Assembly: GCA_039881145.1 (NCBI GenBank) | Contig: JAYKKI010000075.1 | Coordinates: 1,993,001-2,057,000, forward strand | DNA: 64,000 nt | Direction: 5' to 3' | Origin: Druceiella hillmani | Taxonomy: Eukaryota; Arthropoda; Insecta; Lepidoptera; Hepialidae | Shown: positions 1-11,835 of the stretch, piece after piece | Numbering within the stretch: the stretch's first letter is position 1 | How the letters are laid out: every line of letters begins with the position of its first letter | Position numbers and translations under genes: made by a program | The notes under the pieces: model-generated | The model's database searches: none | Told to the model about the DNA's origin: nothing | What the model saw: only the letters and a program-made list of their open reading frames with translations

Positions 1-771
1 GCGGTGCTTCATCAGTCGACAAGTGATTAGTGACAAGTGGTTTGCACGCCTGTCCATCAGGGTGGCCCGGCTTCGTATTCGGCCTGGCGTTCACTGATTC
101 GTTCTTTTGGCTGTGAAGATTAGATACATATTTTATTGTTATCGATATTTTGTCCATATATTCTTGTGTTATAACCTTCCTATCCAAAGTTTCGACATGT
201 CACAATAAAAGTAAAAGATCTCATAAAGGAGAAAACATTTTTTTTCAAATGAAAGCTTCTTTAGGCACACTTCTAAGCAGTGAACGGAACTGAGCCATCA
301 CGCTCAGATTGATGACGCTGAATCGGGTAAACTCGGCTCCCTTAGACATCGGCCAAACGAACTACTTTTTAGCACAATATGCGCTCTTTTTATATATTTT
401 ATATAATTTCAATCTGAAGTATTTATAAAATATAAACTTATTGTTTTATTCTTCTGTGTAAACTGGGCTTCCTTCGGCATTGGCCGAGCGAATTCACTGT
501 CTATTTACGTTACTCATTCCCACACATGAAACCTTCTTTCTTCACTGTTCATGCTGCCAAAACTATAAGATAAGTTGGAGCTTGACATCTGAAATGCACC
601 ATTAATTCACGCACCAAAGTGAGCCTGACAACGAAAATTCGATTCGTATTTTTCCATCCTCCCATTCCTGGTTTTTCCTCCTACGTCTTGTTTCTTTAGT
701 TTGTTCTTATCATTAACACAGGTATAATATATATGTGACATATATTTAATTGTATATCTTTTGTATCCAGG
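1..771. other. Upstream region, GC-richer patch and short direct repeat
   Basis: The first ~120 bp are clearly GC-richer than the window average but give no convincing reading frame. Two diverged copies of a ~35-bp segment occur at about 325-360 and 457-495 (GTAAACTCGGCTCCCTTAGA versus GTAAACTGGGCTTCCTTCGG, continuing into CGGCCAAACGAA / TGGCCGAGCGAA). A third, weaker match lies near 79-105. I cannot assign a function. Confidence 0.4.
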
Positions 772-1144
772 AATAATGGTCGGATAAAGAAAGATGTTAT
801 TCCTTGACTGAAATATAGTTGATTATCGTTAAAATAAAATTTAAAAAATGACTTTTTTCAAAAATTTAAAATCTTCATAATTATTTGAGATCTTTTTCGC
901 ACACACGATACTTGCACACATTGTTCAGCGCAACTCGGGGTAATAACCCGCAAACAACTGCGAAGACATCACCACTGCGGGTAAACACCGCACTCCGGGC
1001 AAGTGTTAGGTGTGTTAAAAAGAGTAATGTGTAACACTTTTTTTGCGCAAGATTAGAAAAAAAGGGCGTGTTTTACGTTTTATTTCAACGAAAATTTATT
1101 CCTTTTAGCCAACGAATAGCGTCTTTCTTTATCCGACACTATTT
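772..1144. mobile_element. MITE-like element with ~35-bp terminal inverted repeats
   Basis: The left end (772-807) contains GTCGGATAAAGAAAGA and its reverse complement TCTTTCTTTATCCGAC appears at the right end (1109-1144). Flanking bases also pair (AATAATG / CACTATT, and TGTTATTC / GAATAGCG). The ~300-bp interior is non-coding and includes a GC-richer patch at 900-1010. The size and structure fit a miniature inverted-repeat element; target-site duplications are not obvious. Confidence 0.6.
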
Positions 1145-2165
1145 CTCGGACACCGTGTATTTAGCATTAAAAAGGTGAGAAATAAAGAAACATATCAGCC
1201 TACTGACTATAACATGGTTAATTATTAACTACTGTCGCTCATAAAAGACTGGTGGTTTATTTTATAAATTTGTATATAACTCGAAAATATGCTAAGTAAA
1301 TTTAAATAAATCTTTCCCCGACTTTTCACTTAAAGTCTAACTTAATACGTTTGATACAGCTGATTGAATAACTACAATATTAGCATCTTATGATATAGCA
1401 AAAATGTTTGTATACAATTTATATTCACACTTAATATTTTAATTTAAATATACCTCAACACAAGAGTAATTACATTTTAGCCTAATTTACCATTTAAGAA
1501 AAGCGCAATATCTTTTCCGTTACCTCCGTTTTTTTCTCCTTCCGAATAATAACTGCTTATTCAAGATTAATTTCAATAACTTTTTGCTTATGTTACTCTT
1601 AGGTTAATCACTCTAATTATATTCTTTAAGTATTTTTGAATCAGCGGACATACTAAATATACTCCCATTCACCGTTTCAAATTATGTTATTCGCCATACT
1701 TAACCACGTAATCATTAATTATATACTTGCATATGAATATCTAGCCTTACATTTCACCGCATCGTCCTACAATTAGCCTACTATTGTCGACATGTCACTC
1801 GGCGCTCCATACAGCGCTTTATTGACTGCTGAATCGACGGTGATAATATACTCTCAATCGGCGCTTTTAAAAGAGATGTTTCTAATAGATTTCGTTACCG
1901 GATTGTACATCTGGTGCTTTTTTTGTATTGGATTTTGTTAAATGCTTTTGTATTGTTGTGAAATCTAACTTCCCGTTTTATTCGTTATTTTGTCCGTGGT
2001 CGATTGTCTCCCTCATTGTAATCAAGGGGTTATGCGCGTATAATTTCTTTATGTACCTAACGTTTTCGAAGATCTGGAAATTGTTTACATTTTTACAACT
2101 GGGAAGGAATAACTTCGAGAGCAAAAACGATAGAAGGGTTCGATTGGTCTGGGCAACATTTGGAA

Positions 2166-2169
<4 letters not shown>
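1145..2169. other. AT-rich spacer
   Basis: No supported gene or repeat is visible here. An open frame at 1928-2269 runs into the following TA microsatellite and is not believable as a gene. Confidence 0.6.

Positions 2170-2221
<52 letters not shown>
2170..2221. repeat. (TA)n microsatellite
   Basis: Uninterrupted alternating TA of about 50 bp. It generates the Tyr-Ile runs in overlapping open frames on both strands. Confidence 0.97.
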
Positions 2222-2225
<4 letters not shown>

Positions 2226-2342
2226 ACGAAGACATACCATATACAGATAATCGGTTATTTATCCCATAATAAAACTTTCTTCCTAATAATGTCTTCGTCG
2301 TGTTTTAAAATAGAACATTTCATCACAAAAAACATTTTTATA

Positions 2343-3284
2343 TATTGTGATATTATTAAGACATTTGTGTAGTTTAAAAAGAGTTTTTGTTGCCAATTAA
2401 CCACTTTAAAGTGTCGAAAATATAAGTACCTACACGAAATAAACTTGTAACAGGATAACGTTAGTAATCGTCATTATTAAACCATTTGTATAGTTTGAAA
2501 ATAATGTTTGTTCCAATTAACCACGTTAAAGTGTCGAAAATGTAAGTACCCACATAAGATAAACTTGTAACAGGATAACGTTAGCAATCGTTATTATTAA
2601 GTCATTTGTGCACCTTAGAAATATTTTTTGTTCCAATTAACCAAGTTAAAGTGTCGAAAATATAAGTACCTACATGAGATAAAATTGTAACAGGATAACG
2701 TTAGTAATTGTTATTATTAAGGTATTTATATAGCTTAGAAAGAGTGTTTGTTCCAATTAACCATGTTAAAGTGTCGAAAATATAAGTACCCATATCAGAT
2801 AAACTCGTAACAGAATAACGTCAGTAATCGTTATTATTAAGGCATTTGTGTAGTTTAGAAAGAATGTTTATTCCAATTAGCCACGTCAAAGGGTCGAAAA
2901 TGTAAGTACCTACATGAGATAAACTTGTCACAGGATAACGTTAGTAATCGTTATTATTAAGACATTTGTGTAGTTTAGAAAGAATGTTTATTCCAATTAA
3001 TCACCTTAAAGTATCGCAAATATAAGTACTTATATAAGATAAACTTGTAACAGGATAACGTTAGCAATCGTTATTATGAAAGCATTTGTGTAGTTTAGAA
3101 AAAAAATTTGTTCCAATTAACTATGTCAAAGGGTCGAAAATGTAAGTACCTACATGAGATAAACTTGTCACAGGATAACGTTAGTAATCGTTGTTATTAA
3201 GACATTTGTAACGTTTAGAAAGAATGTTTATTCCAATTAACCACGTTAAACTGTCGCAAATATAAGTACCTACTTAAGATAATT
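2343..3284 (+). repeat. Satellite, 120-bp unit, about 7.8 copies
   Basis: The unit is exactly 120 bp: markers such as CAGGATAACGTTAG recur at 2451, 2571, 2691, 2931, 3051 and 3171, with the 2811 unit reading CAGAATAACGTCAG. Each unit contains CCAATTAACCA, AAAGTGTCGAAAATATAAG, a (G/A)TACCTACAT segment and TTATTATTAAG. Copies differ by scattered point changes and keep register without indels, except the last, which breaks off near 3284. Confidence 0.95.
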
Positions 3285-5721
3285 TATAATGCAAATACTT
3301 AACACTTTATATAAACTTAATTTCACTTAGAAAAATACACATAAAATATGTTTTAAAAAGCTTATAAGCATTACTTCTCTAACGAATACTCACAAAAAAT
3401 AAATGTTTTTTTTTTATTATATGAACCACTATTAAATTTCAATTACTAAAAGTATTATTTAAAAGCACATATATAACTTAGATTTGCATGAATATAAAAA
3501 ACGTGTTGTGTATTTACAAATACTTCAGTAACTACCATGAATATAGTATCAGTCACTACATCCATGTTTAACGACCAACTTCATCCTGTCGATTTTGGTT
3601 GCATCGTGCGCTCGCATCGTAAAATTGTTTCATCATTTACGCGCCTAGAGAAGTTTAACTTCATAAACAAATAATATGAAAATAGGCTAATAAATAAAAT
3701 AAAAATAAACCTATTAAATACGGGAGTACTTACATGTCAAAGTTAGGGGGACTCGTGCAATTATTATTAAAATAATTATTTTTGCAAATGTATTTTAGCC
3801 ATATTAAATTCAATATGCTTCTCTATACTAACTTATAAACAGTAAATTATTGGCAGTCGTTCAAGACGAGGTCACCCGTAACAATGGCCAATAAACGAGT
3901 TAACAAGTAGCTTGTGAAGAAATAGTATTTAACCTCGTATTTATGAGATGAATTCATATTTATATTTATTGAAAATAAAAAATATCACACAATAATCAGC
4001 AAACAAAATTTTGATTATAAAAAAAAGAATGTTTTGCTAAAAAATTTAGATATTTAGGTATATTTAGTTAATAATTACATTCTTGTAGCAACATCTGTCT
4101 TATAAATTCCAAATCATGCCTTATGAGGTCTAAATGAAACAAAAGCTTTGTGTAAGCGGCTAGTGATAGTTTATTTGTGTAAAGGTCTAAAATATACTGT
4201 TTCTTACTTATTTTTGTAAGTTTTTAACCACAATTTATGTCAAATTCCCGATTCCATTATTAATGAAAATTTGTGAAATAAACATTGATCCAACTTTTAT
4301 TAAAAATTAAACTAATTACCTGCATAAGGAAATAGCTATTAGTATATACCTGAACAGAGTGTAAAATACATAGTGACAGTAAACGTTGAATGTATTAAGT
4401 TGAAATAACACGTGCAATAACTTTCGTGATAATTTTTTTAAAAAAATGATATCAAACAAGATAATAATCTTTATTTTACATTGCATTTAAGAAAAAAAAT
4501 TCAGAATTTAATTTTTTTAGAATAAAAGTTATAGTTTTAATTATATCTTAACAAGCGAATCAGAGCCACGGCAAATAATGTTGCCATAAAATGGATTCAA
4601 ACACTATTTCTATATATTTTTTAATCTTTCGTTTTTCAACTATATTTTTATATTTTGGTAGTTTTTTTAGTCCCAATAATATTAAAAAAGTCTAGTATAC
4701 AAACTTATGGTATAAGTCTACTTTTTTATTCAATGATACAGCACTAGAAGAAAATAATGGACAATACGTCAAAAATTTTCAAGAAAAAAAAAATTAAACG
4801 ATAAATTCAGGTATATAGTAAAAGGCTAAGATACAGCGCGCGAGCTTAAAATGCTTGTGGGCATATAAGAGAGAAAGCATACGTAATACTGCGATTAATT
4901 TAATTCAGATTTACGAATCAATAACCTGACTAAACGGGTGAGTGATATCATATTATATCAAAATGTCAATTTAACGATACGTTTATTTATGCGATAAGCA
5001 CCGTAATTGTCTCTAATAATGATTATTCACAAACAAATTGTTAATGAATTTACATTATTCGTCAAAATTTCTTGTACGTGAAACTTAACCTAAAAAGTAG
5101 CCAACGTAATTAATAACTTATAAATGCTTATAGTACATACTCGTAATTAGGGAAAATTAAATAATCTAGTAATTTGTGACTAAAATCCACCCTTTCTTGA
5201 TTAATTACAGCTTAGTAACATGCTGAGCGACATGTACTTCTGGATAAAGATGCTGTTTCTTAGATCCAACTTTTATGATCTTCTGATATCTTTGATCCAA
5301 CTTTTATGAAATATAATTAATACAATATTTACTCATAACGCTAAGAAATAATAAAATTTGCAAGGAGGTATTTTGATTTTGATATTGTACGCCTCTATTA
5401 TAAAAATATTAGATGCGTTCCAGCTCTGTACATCTGAATCAGGTATCCAGAACTTGGTTTCTGGAAATATATGTTTGGAAAGTATAATCCCAAGTATATA
5501 GGTAGATATGAAAATCGAAGCAAAGTACAAGAATAATACGGAAAATACAACAATAAACTTTTAATGAAAAATGCAAACATCTATGAAGTATTCACAAGTA
5601 TTTATATTTTTCTTTAAAAGGTTGTTGTCAATTCATCTCTATCCCCCTTATATTTCTCGTTTTTCTTTGTTAATTAATTACTTCTTAAGAAAAATCATCC
5701 GGAATACCTGAACAGCAAGTC
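3285..5721. other. AT-rich spacer between satellite copies
   Basis: No gene, RNA or bounded repeat recognised. Short direct repeat ATCCAACTTTTATGA occurs at about 5265 and 5295. Confidence 0.55.
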
Positions 5722-5886
5722 ATCGTTATTATTAAAGCATTTGTATAGTTTGAAAATAATGTTTGTTCCAATTAACCACGTTAAAGTGTCGAAGATGTAA
5801 GTACCCACATAAGATAAACTTGTAACAGGATAACGTTAGCAATCGTTATTATTAAGTCATTTGTGCACTTTAGATATATTTTTTGG
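5722..5886 (+). repeat. Detached copy of the 120-bp satellite
   Basis: These ~165 bp match units two and three of the main array (about 2472-2634) nearly base for base, including the unit-two-specific GTTTGAAAATAATGTTTGTT. It lies ~2.4 kb from the array and directly abuts the next, unrelated satellite. Confidence 0.93.
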
Positions 5887-5910
5887 TCCTTTTTTTTAAT
5901 TATCTGGAAT

Positions 5911-6286
5911 AGCATATTTTAAGTCACCAGCTTTAAATGCGGAGAAAATAAATGGTAGCTCAGTACCAACACTAGCTCATAATTAATGATTAAAAATAAT
6001 ACGTAACATATTTTAAGTCACTATCTTAAAATGCAGAGCAAATAAATGGTAATTACATACCAACACTAGCTCAAAATTAATGTTTAAAAATAATGCGTAG
6101 CATATTTTAAGTCACAGTCTTAAAATGCGGAGAAAATAAATGTTATCTTCATACCAACACTAGCTCACAATTAATGGTTAAAAATAATTCGTAGCATATT
6201 TTAAGTCACTATCTTAAAAAGCAGAAAAAATAAATGGTAACTATGTACCAACATTAGCTTATAATTAATGGTTAAAAATATTGCAA
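5911..6286 (+). repeat. Satellite, 94-bp unit, four copies
   Basis: Unit starts with AGCATATTTTAAGTCAC at 5911, 6005, 6099 and 6193, so the period is 94 bp throughout. Units contain AAATAAATGGTA, CCAACACTAGCTCA and AATTAATGGTTAAAAATAA. It is unrelated to the 120-bp unit that precedes it. Confidence 0.95.
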
Positions 6287-8337
6287 CAGTGGATACATCC
6301 CCAAATTAAGTTCGTTAACGATTATGGCTTGAGATCGTGTCTATAGGTTTCAAAATTTCTTCTTTTTTGTTTTTCCCTTATCGCATGTCCTTTAAAGTCA
6401 CATTTGATATGCGTGTGTGTAAATATTTAAGCGAACCATATTTGCCTTAAAAGACACTTATCTTGAACAACTCCGTAAAATCTTTGCATTTTTAAATTTT
6501 CTTTAATTATTTAAATTCGACCGCTGTAAAAATATGCTTTAAATTTCATTTTAACTGTATGGCATAGCTCTTACAGGTAAGTTTTTACTAAAAATGTATG
6601 AAAGAAGCAAGCCAGACATATTCATTTCTAAAAGCGGGCCAAAAAACAGATATAGGGAAGACATCGGTCATTTTTGAAAATAATCTTGCATATTTCTCGT
6701 ATGTCCTTCTTACAAAATTACCTAGGTATAATAATTTCATATTTTCTTTGTATTCTAAATGAGTCACGGTGATATTACATCCATAAATTAAATTCTAAAT
6801 GAATTAGTTTGCCAAATTATCATTTGTCAAAGCATGATTTTCTCTTCAATTATAAGGTAACTAAAATAAATATACAAATCGATCTATAAAATAATTTTAT
6901 TAAAAAAATGGGCGCAAATGTAGCAAATAAAGAAATCATCTGAGCAATTCCGAAGCGATTAACGGACTAGCAGTCAGACTCAATTTTCGTAATAATATGT
7001 ATTTATAATGAGTCTCATCACATTCGGCCATTCAGCGCAAACAGTGCATAAAATTCATAGTCGAGTTATTATATAAAACATGTTCTTTCCACGCTAACGC
7101 GGGCGCGTGGAAATAGTGACGGCTAACAAATCAGTTTTGATGATTCTTAAGTTTCTTTTTACGTATGAAATATTTATTCAAACATTGTCGTTAATGGCTT
7201 ATTTATTGTTTTATTCCACGTAAATACGCTGCCAGGTTAATTATCGGTTATTTAAGAGGTTTATGGTTGAGTGCGTCTATGGTTTTTAGGTTGTTTTATT
7301 GTTTATTCGCTTGCGGCGTTCGTTACGTGTGGCGAGTGCCATGCAGCGCGTGTTCGTTTTTTCTGACAGTGAAAGTTCTTTATTTAAATTTTAGTTCTTT
7401 ATTTAAATTTATTTGTGTTGGACACAAACGTCATAAGTATATACTGATGAAATTAGTGTTGTATTCAGCTATGTTGCCATTTTATTGAAACGGTGTTAAT
7501 TTTTTTTCTAATTATAATAGGTACCTGCAATTACTTTAGGAAATTAAAAAATATAAATATAAATAAAGTATAAAACAAGTACAATCGACGTTTTTTTCAA
7601 TTAACACTAAATCAATTTGATATAAAATTCTCCCTCAAACAATTTGGATTCCATAGTGAATTAAGAAATTCTTATTCTCCGGGAGCGGGGAGTCTATAGA
7701 CGACAGTGCTCGCTCTAGTTAAACAGGATGACAAAGTCAGCTCTTCTGTCAAATACATGTCTTCGTTTGTAAAGAAAAGAAACTTGTAAACAAATTAACA
7801 CACGGAAACAAATTTGCAACTTTAATTGACAATATGGAAAATATAGAATGTTTTGGATTACATCTGCTTCACGTAACAAAGAAATAATGACATATTTGTT
7901 GTAACAGATCCCTATGTTCCAATATCGTGACGAGTCAGAAAATAGGAAAATGAGCTAAAATTTTCAATTTAAAAATTAATATGTATTTAAAGCATCCTTG
8001 ATTTTAACAAAAAAGTGTAGTTTTTAAATGTTGCAATCTTTTAGAATATTTTGACCTACTTAATGAACACCAAACATGCTTAATGCCTTTTTCTTTGCCT
8101 ATTGTACTCTGATAAATCATACTTTTTTAAGAACTAGCAATATTCGCCCATAATAGCTGGATTCCATCGTCACTAGTACCTAATTTCTATTGCCCTCATA
8201 TCTTGGTGACACTTTTGTCCACTTTTGTCATCGCTTACTGCACCAAGGTTATTAGGAAAAAAGTCAAATCGAGTTACCATTGTGCAAAAAAACCGCTTTT
8301 AAAGCTTACTTTGATGAATCGATAATTTATATGGTTC

Positions 8338-8340
<3 letters not shown>
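6287..8340. other. Spacer with a GC-richer patch at 7085-7380
   Basis: The patch contains ACGCGGGCGCGTGG near 7098 and GTTCGTTACGTGTGGCGAGT near 7318, unusual for this AT-rich window. It could be a promoter or 5' exon of another gene, but there is no conserved frame; the 73-codon frame at 7267-7488 is not recognisable. Elsewhere nothing is seen. Confidence 0.35.

Positions 8341-8386
<46 letters not shown>
8341..8386. repeat. (TA)n microsatellite
   Basis: Alternating TA of about 45 bp, flanked on both sides by ATGGTT-TATATA-type sequence. Confidence 0.95.
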
Positions 8387-8387
<1 letters not shown>

Positions 8388-8464
8388 TTTATATATAATT
8401 CATTCATATGACCAGAAACAAAAACACACACATAAGGATCCTTCCATTTTAAAATAAGCCGTAA

Positions 8465-8735
8465 GGAGCTCGTTACGGTTTCTGATGATGTCACAATTAC
8501 TCCTTGCCGAAAGATTCTGTACTGTAGTCTAGAATCCAGTAGCTCAGCTTTTCTTTCGACAGACCTAACTTTTTTACCAAATAATTCAATTCTCTTTGGT
8601 TTATTAGGCGAGCTCCACTTGTAGGTGGTACTTATGATGGATCTTCAGGGTAGGTTCTTCTGGTGAAAACGTACGAATTTCTTCTTCATCAGGTATCGAT
8701 GATGACGAAGTGGATGGCTCGGATGGCAGATTCTA
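8465..8735 (-). pseudogene. Broken ORF of a dispersed arthropod repeat family
   Basis: Read on the minus strand, an acidic Ser/Glu-rich segment (ending TFSPEEPTLKIHHKY) is followed, after a frameshift, by LINQRELNYLVKKLGLSKEK, and after a second frameshift by AELLDSRLQYRIFRQGV. From memory this resembles the motif LNDLVRDL.LSKEKAELLGSRL found in many uncharacterised, multi-copy arthropod predicted proteins thought to come from mobile DNA. Here it is clearly dead: there are at least two frameshifts and an in-frame stop (ELA-stop), and no downstream continuation is readable. No partner gene is adjacent. The call would be firm only with a protein search. Confidence 0.6.
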
Positions 8736-9488
8736 TAAAATTTTTATTACATACTACCCATGTTTCAACTAAATAAACGTCTATATGATCGATGAAGCCT
8801 AACAGATAAAAATACTTCGTTAGCAGGCAATGTTTTAATGTAACTGATGCCGAAAACAAGTAAACTACTCCAAAAGATCACGTTTCTTTTTATGTGAGTA
8901 TCTAGACCTGTTACAAAATATTTATGGTTAAATTCGTAAACATTGAGGGTAGTACAACAAAAATATGTGATCATCACTGTTCTTCTCTGACCACTGTTCC
9001 TCTGTAATTAAGAAAGAATAAATGCAAGTACAGAATTCCGACAGCGAGTTAGAAATTTAGCCAAAATATTTGAAGGCATAAGTGGATGAAGGTGATATGA
9101 TTTGTGTAATCTTCATATATCAAATCACCGTAATCCACTAATGTCTTCATTTACTCTTTATCAAAACATAATTGCCATAAAGAGAAAAAAATAAGCATCA
9201 TAACCTTAATTCGTATGTTGGATTAATTTATGCAATGTGCAAATCAACATTACATTTAATAATTGAAAACGAAATTATATTTTGTACTACTGATTCAGAC
9301 AAAATCGTTTTAGGTAGTTACAAATGCCGCTCATTCTTTATAAAAATCACATAGTATCTTTTTCCGCACGAGTTGTATTTTTACAAAAATTGCTTGTTAT
9401 ATATTTTTTATTTATTTGCAATTTTTTGCTTTACTAAACACTAAACATGCAAAAACGAGTATAAATTTATAAATGTTAAACTTAAATA
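8736..9488. other. AT-rich spacer with an imperfect hairpin
   Basis: An imperfect inverted repeat at about 9080-9138 pairs AGTGGATGAAGGTGAT with ATCACCGTAATCCACT across a short loop. Nothing else was recognised. Confidence 0.45.
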
Positions 9489-10108
9489 AAAACCTATGAA
9501 CCCCGATTGGAACTCGCGCTACGAAGGTTCCGTACACATTTAGACACTTATAGACATTTAAGGGTACATAGTATGTCTATTAAACAATATATAAATATTA
9601 CTTTTTCAAAACGTAAATATATTGGCCTATTTATCTTACACAGACGTAAAATCATCGCACATATTTAAAAAATCATGACATCTAGAATATGCGCTGTAGT
9701 TTTCCTACAACTTCTAATTTTAAAAATCCTATTTTTTTAATATATTTCTTAGCAAACTTTTCGGCATATTTCTGACCATATACTGCTTCAAATTATAAAT
9801 AAAATATTTTTGAGGCTCTTTTTATAAACTACTTCAATTGGTACCCCAGGTTATAATGTGGAATTTAAAAAATAGAATAATTTATTTGGCCCCCTCCCCG
9901 CATAAAATTTTCATTTGAATATTTTTATTATGTTGGCTATGCGCGGGTTAATATCTTTTATTATTATGCTATACACCATATAATTTCAAATTTCTAAGTC
10001 AAGCGGTTTCTAATAAAAACGGCTGTAATACACAGACTGTCAGTAACATGACTGATCTTATGTGAGTACTGTTTTTTTTCCTTTTGAGGTACAGAGCCCT
10101 AAAAAACC
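9489..10108 (-). mobile_element. Lepidopteran 'TAGGGTTCCGTACCTCAAAAGG' repeat, about 620 bp
   Basis: On the minus strand the segment starts GGTTTTTTAGGGCTCTGTAC and continues CTCAAAAGG (10108 inward). It ends TACGGAACCTTCGTAGCGCG followed by AGTTCCAATCGGGGTTCATA (about 9530-9493). Both ends correspond, from memory, to the start and the CGCGAGTCCGACTCGCACTTGGC-type end of a very common non-coding repeat in moth and butterfly genomes. The interior is diverged and AT-rich. This is the best taxonomic clue in the window. Confidence 0.65.
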
Positions 10109-10587
10109 TATAAAACGTAAAAATTAAGTAATTAAAAAAGTTGCGTAAAAATACGTTTGGAAAAAACGTTTGAAGACCATTTGCAAGTTGAAAAAAAACT
10201 TAAAGTGACCTTCAATTGTTTTTGTCAAATATATCTACTGTTATTCATTTATATTATTTCATTGAAAAAACAAAAGTAATATTTTTAGTAGCACTATACC
10301 CGAAACGAACTAATAGAATTGTACTGAAAACAAATATATTATTAATCGTACTTATTCGTTTTCAATGAGACGAATACTTTTAATCGTGATTATTTTTCTT
10401 CAACGAGACCAATAAAAAACGCTTCTTATATTCTTACGCAAAATAAAATAAAGATATATTCAAATATGGTAATGAGCAAGTTAATATTTTTCATGCTTTG
10501 TTATACATTTGTAATGCTTAACATTGGCGCAAAATGCAATAGTAAGAGGCGCCTCAATTACCTATATGAAACAATATTATTTAAAAA

Positions 10588-10720
10588 ACTAGCTGACCCG
10601 TGCGAAGTCTTCGCACTATATCGCCATCTAGCGTGTTCTAAGTATACAATTTGGCTAAGATATTTGATGTGTCGCCCACAGATGGCCCTCATGCCAATTG
10701 TTATAAAAATTAATTTTTTT
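10588..10720 (+). mobile_element. Insect 'ACTAGCTGACCCG' short element fragment
   Basis: ACTAGCTGACCCGTGCGAAG at 10588 is the recognisable start of a short element common in insect genomes (classically CTAGCTGACCCGGCAAACTTCG). It is followed by TCGCCATCTAGCG and CGCCCACAGATGG segments. The 3' end cannot be fixed. It explains most of the 101-codon open frame at 10466-10771. Confidence 0.6.
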
Positions 10721-10959
10721 ATTAACAAAAAGATTTTTTTCGAATTTTTTTATATTTTTCGCCCAAAGTAGAAAACATAAGCTTTAAGTGGGTATTTTTT
10801 TTATTTTTTTTGGTGCAGTAGTTAAAGAGATCGAGCCGCTCGACCAAAAAACAACTTTTAGATATAATATATTTAGATTATAAACGTAGATATACATAAA
10901 GCCTTAAAATTATAGAGTCTTACATAGTAACATTATATAGTTAAAAGTAGATGTACATA

Positions 10960-11835
10960 GGGACTTAATATTATAAGTAGGTACATGTTATCATTTTTGT
11001 TGCTTTTGAGCATCGACTTTTCTTGGAATGGGATCCGTTATTTTCTTTTCAATCATTTAAAAAAGCGCTATTTCTTAGAGAAAAGAAACTTTTTAAAAAA
11101 TAAATCTTCTGTCTGTGTTTTAATAAGTATTACACTTTAGGTTATATTTGAAATCAAAATATGAACGTTTTTACTTATTAGCAGTGTTCGGTTTGCTGTT
11201 ATAATCTATCTACCAGTTTCAATCCAAAATCGTTTAACTTTTTAAATTTTTAAAAGATTTGAATAAATTCTATACAAAGAAAAAAATTATGGTATAATTA
11301 CATAAAAATTGACAATCAAGATATTTTTTTATACTTATTACGACATTGGATGTAAGTATTTTGGCGTCCATAAGATTCTACAGTGGCTTAAATTTGTTAC
11401 GCCAATATTTGAATTACGATACATTAAATATCTTTTTCTGGCAGCCAATCCTTATGGGCTAATTGATGGGTTATCAAGGAAACATTTAGATTTATTTAAG
11501 AAAGTTTGTATTCTTTTAAAAAATAATGGTAAGTCTATAATTTAATTTTTATACATTTATTATTATATTTTTACTAATTTTATTAGTTGATACACTTTCA
11601 TTTGCGGTTTTCTAGGAAACTACCAATTTTTGAAGTTCAATGTCTTTTTAAGATTTTGGGTTGGTCACACTGCCTACTAGATCATTTATTTAATATAGAA
11701 TTAGCTAATATATTTCTAACCCAATTTGTTCTTCCGATTTGTTGATAAGGTAACAGGTCCCATTCCAAGACAATTTGATACCCAAAAGCACCAAAAATTA
11801 TGCTAAGTATCTATATAAATATTAAGACAAATTAT
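10960..11835. mobile_element. Foldback element with ~85-bp imperfect arms
   Basis: The left arm (10960-11045) contains TTGTTGCTTTTGAGCATCGA followed by CTTTTCTTGGAATGGGATCC. The right arm (11748-11835) contains the reverse complement of the same segment, GGTCCCATTCCAAGACAATT then TGATACCCAAAAGCACCAA. Pairing continues outward more weakly into AATATT/CTTAATATT sequence. The ~700-bp interior includes a 78-codon frame (11309-11545) with no recognised family. Confidence 0.55.

Noticed and set aside
1928..2372. Overlapping frames on both strands with Tyr-Ile runs
   Set aside because: The frames are carried by the TA microsatellite, which is open in several frames on both strands.
2343..3284. CRISPR-like regular array
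   Set aside because: The whole 120-bp unit repeats, with no unique spacers between short identical repeats. It is an ordinary satellite in a eukaryote.
7267..7488. 73-codon frame in a GC-richer patch
   Set aside because: Cys/Phe-rich translation without recognisable motif and without a good donor; kept only as a composition anomaly.
10466..10771. 101-codon plus-strand frame
   Set aside because: Most of it translates the non-coding ACTAGCTGACCCG element and T-rich flanks.
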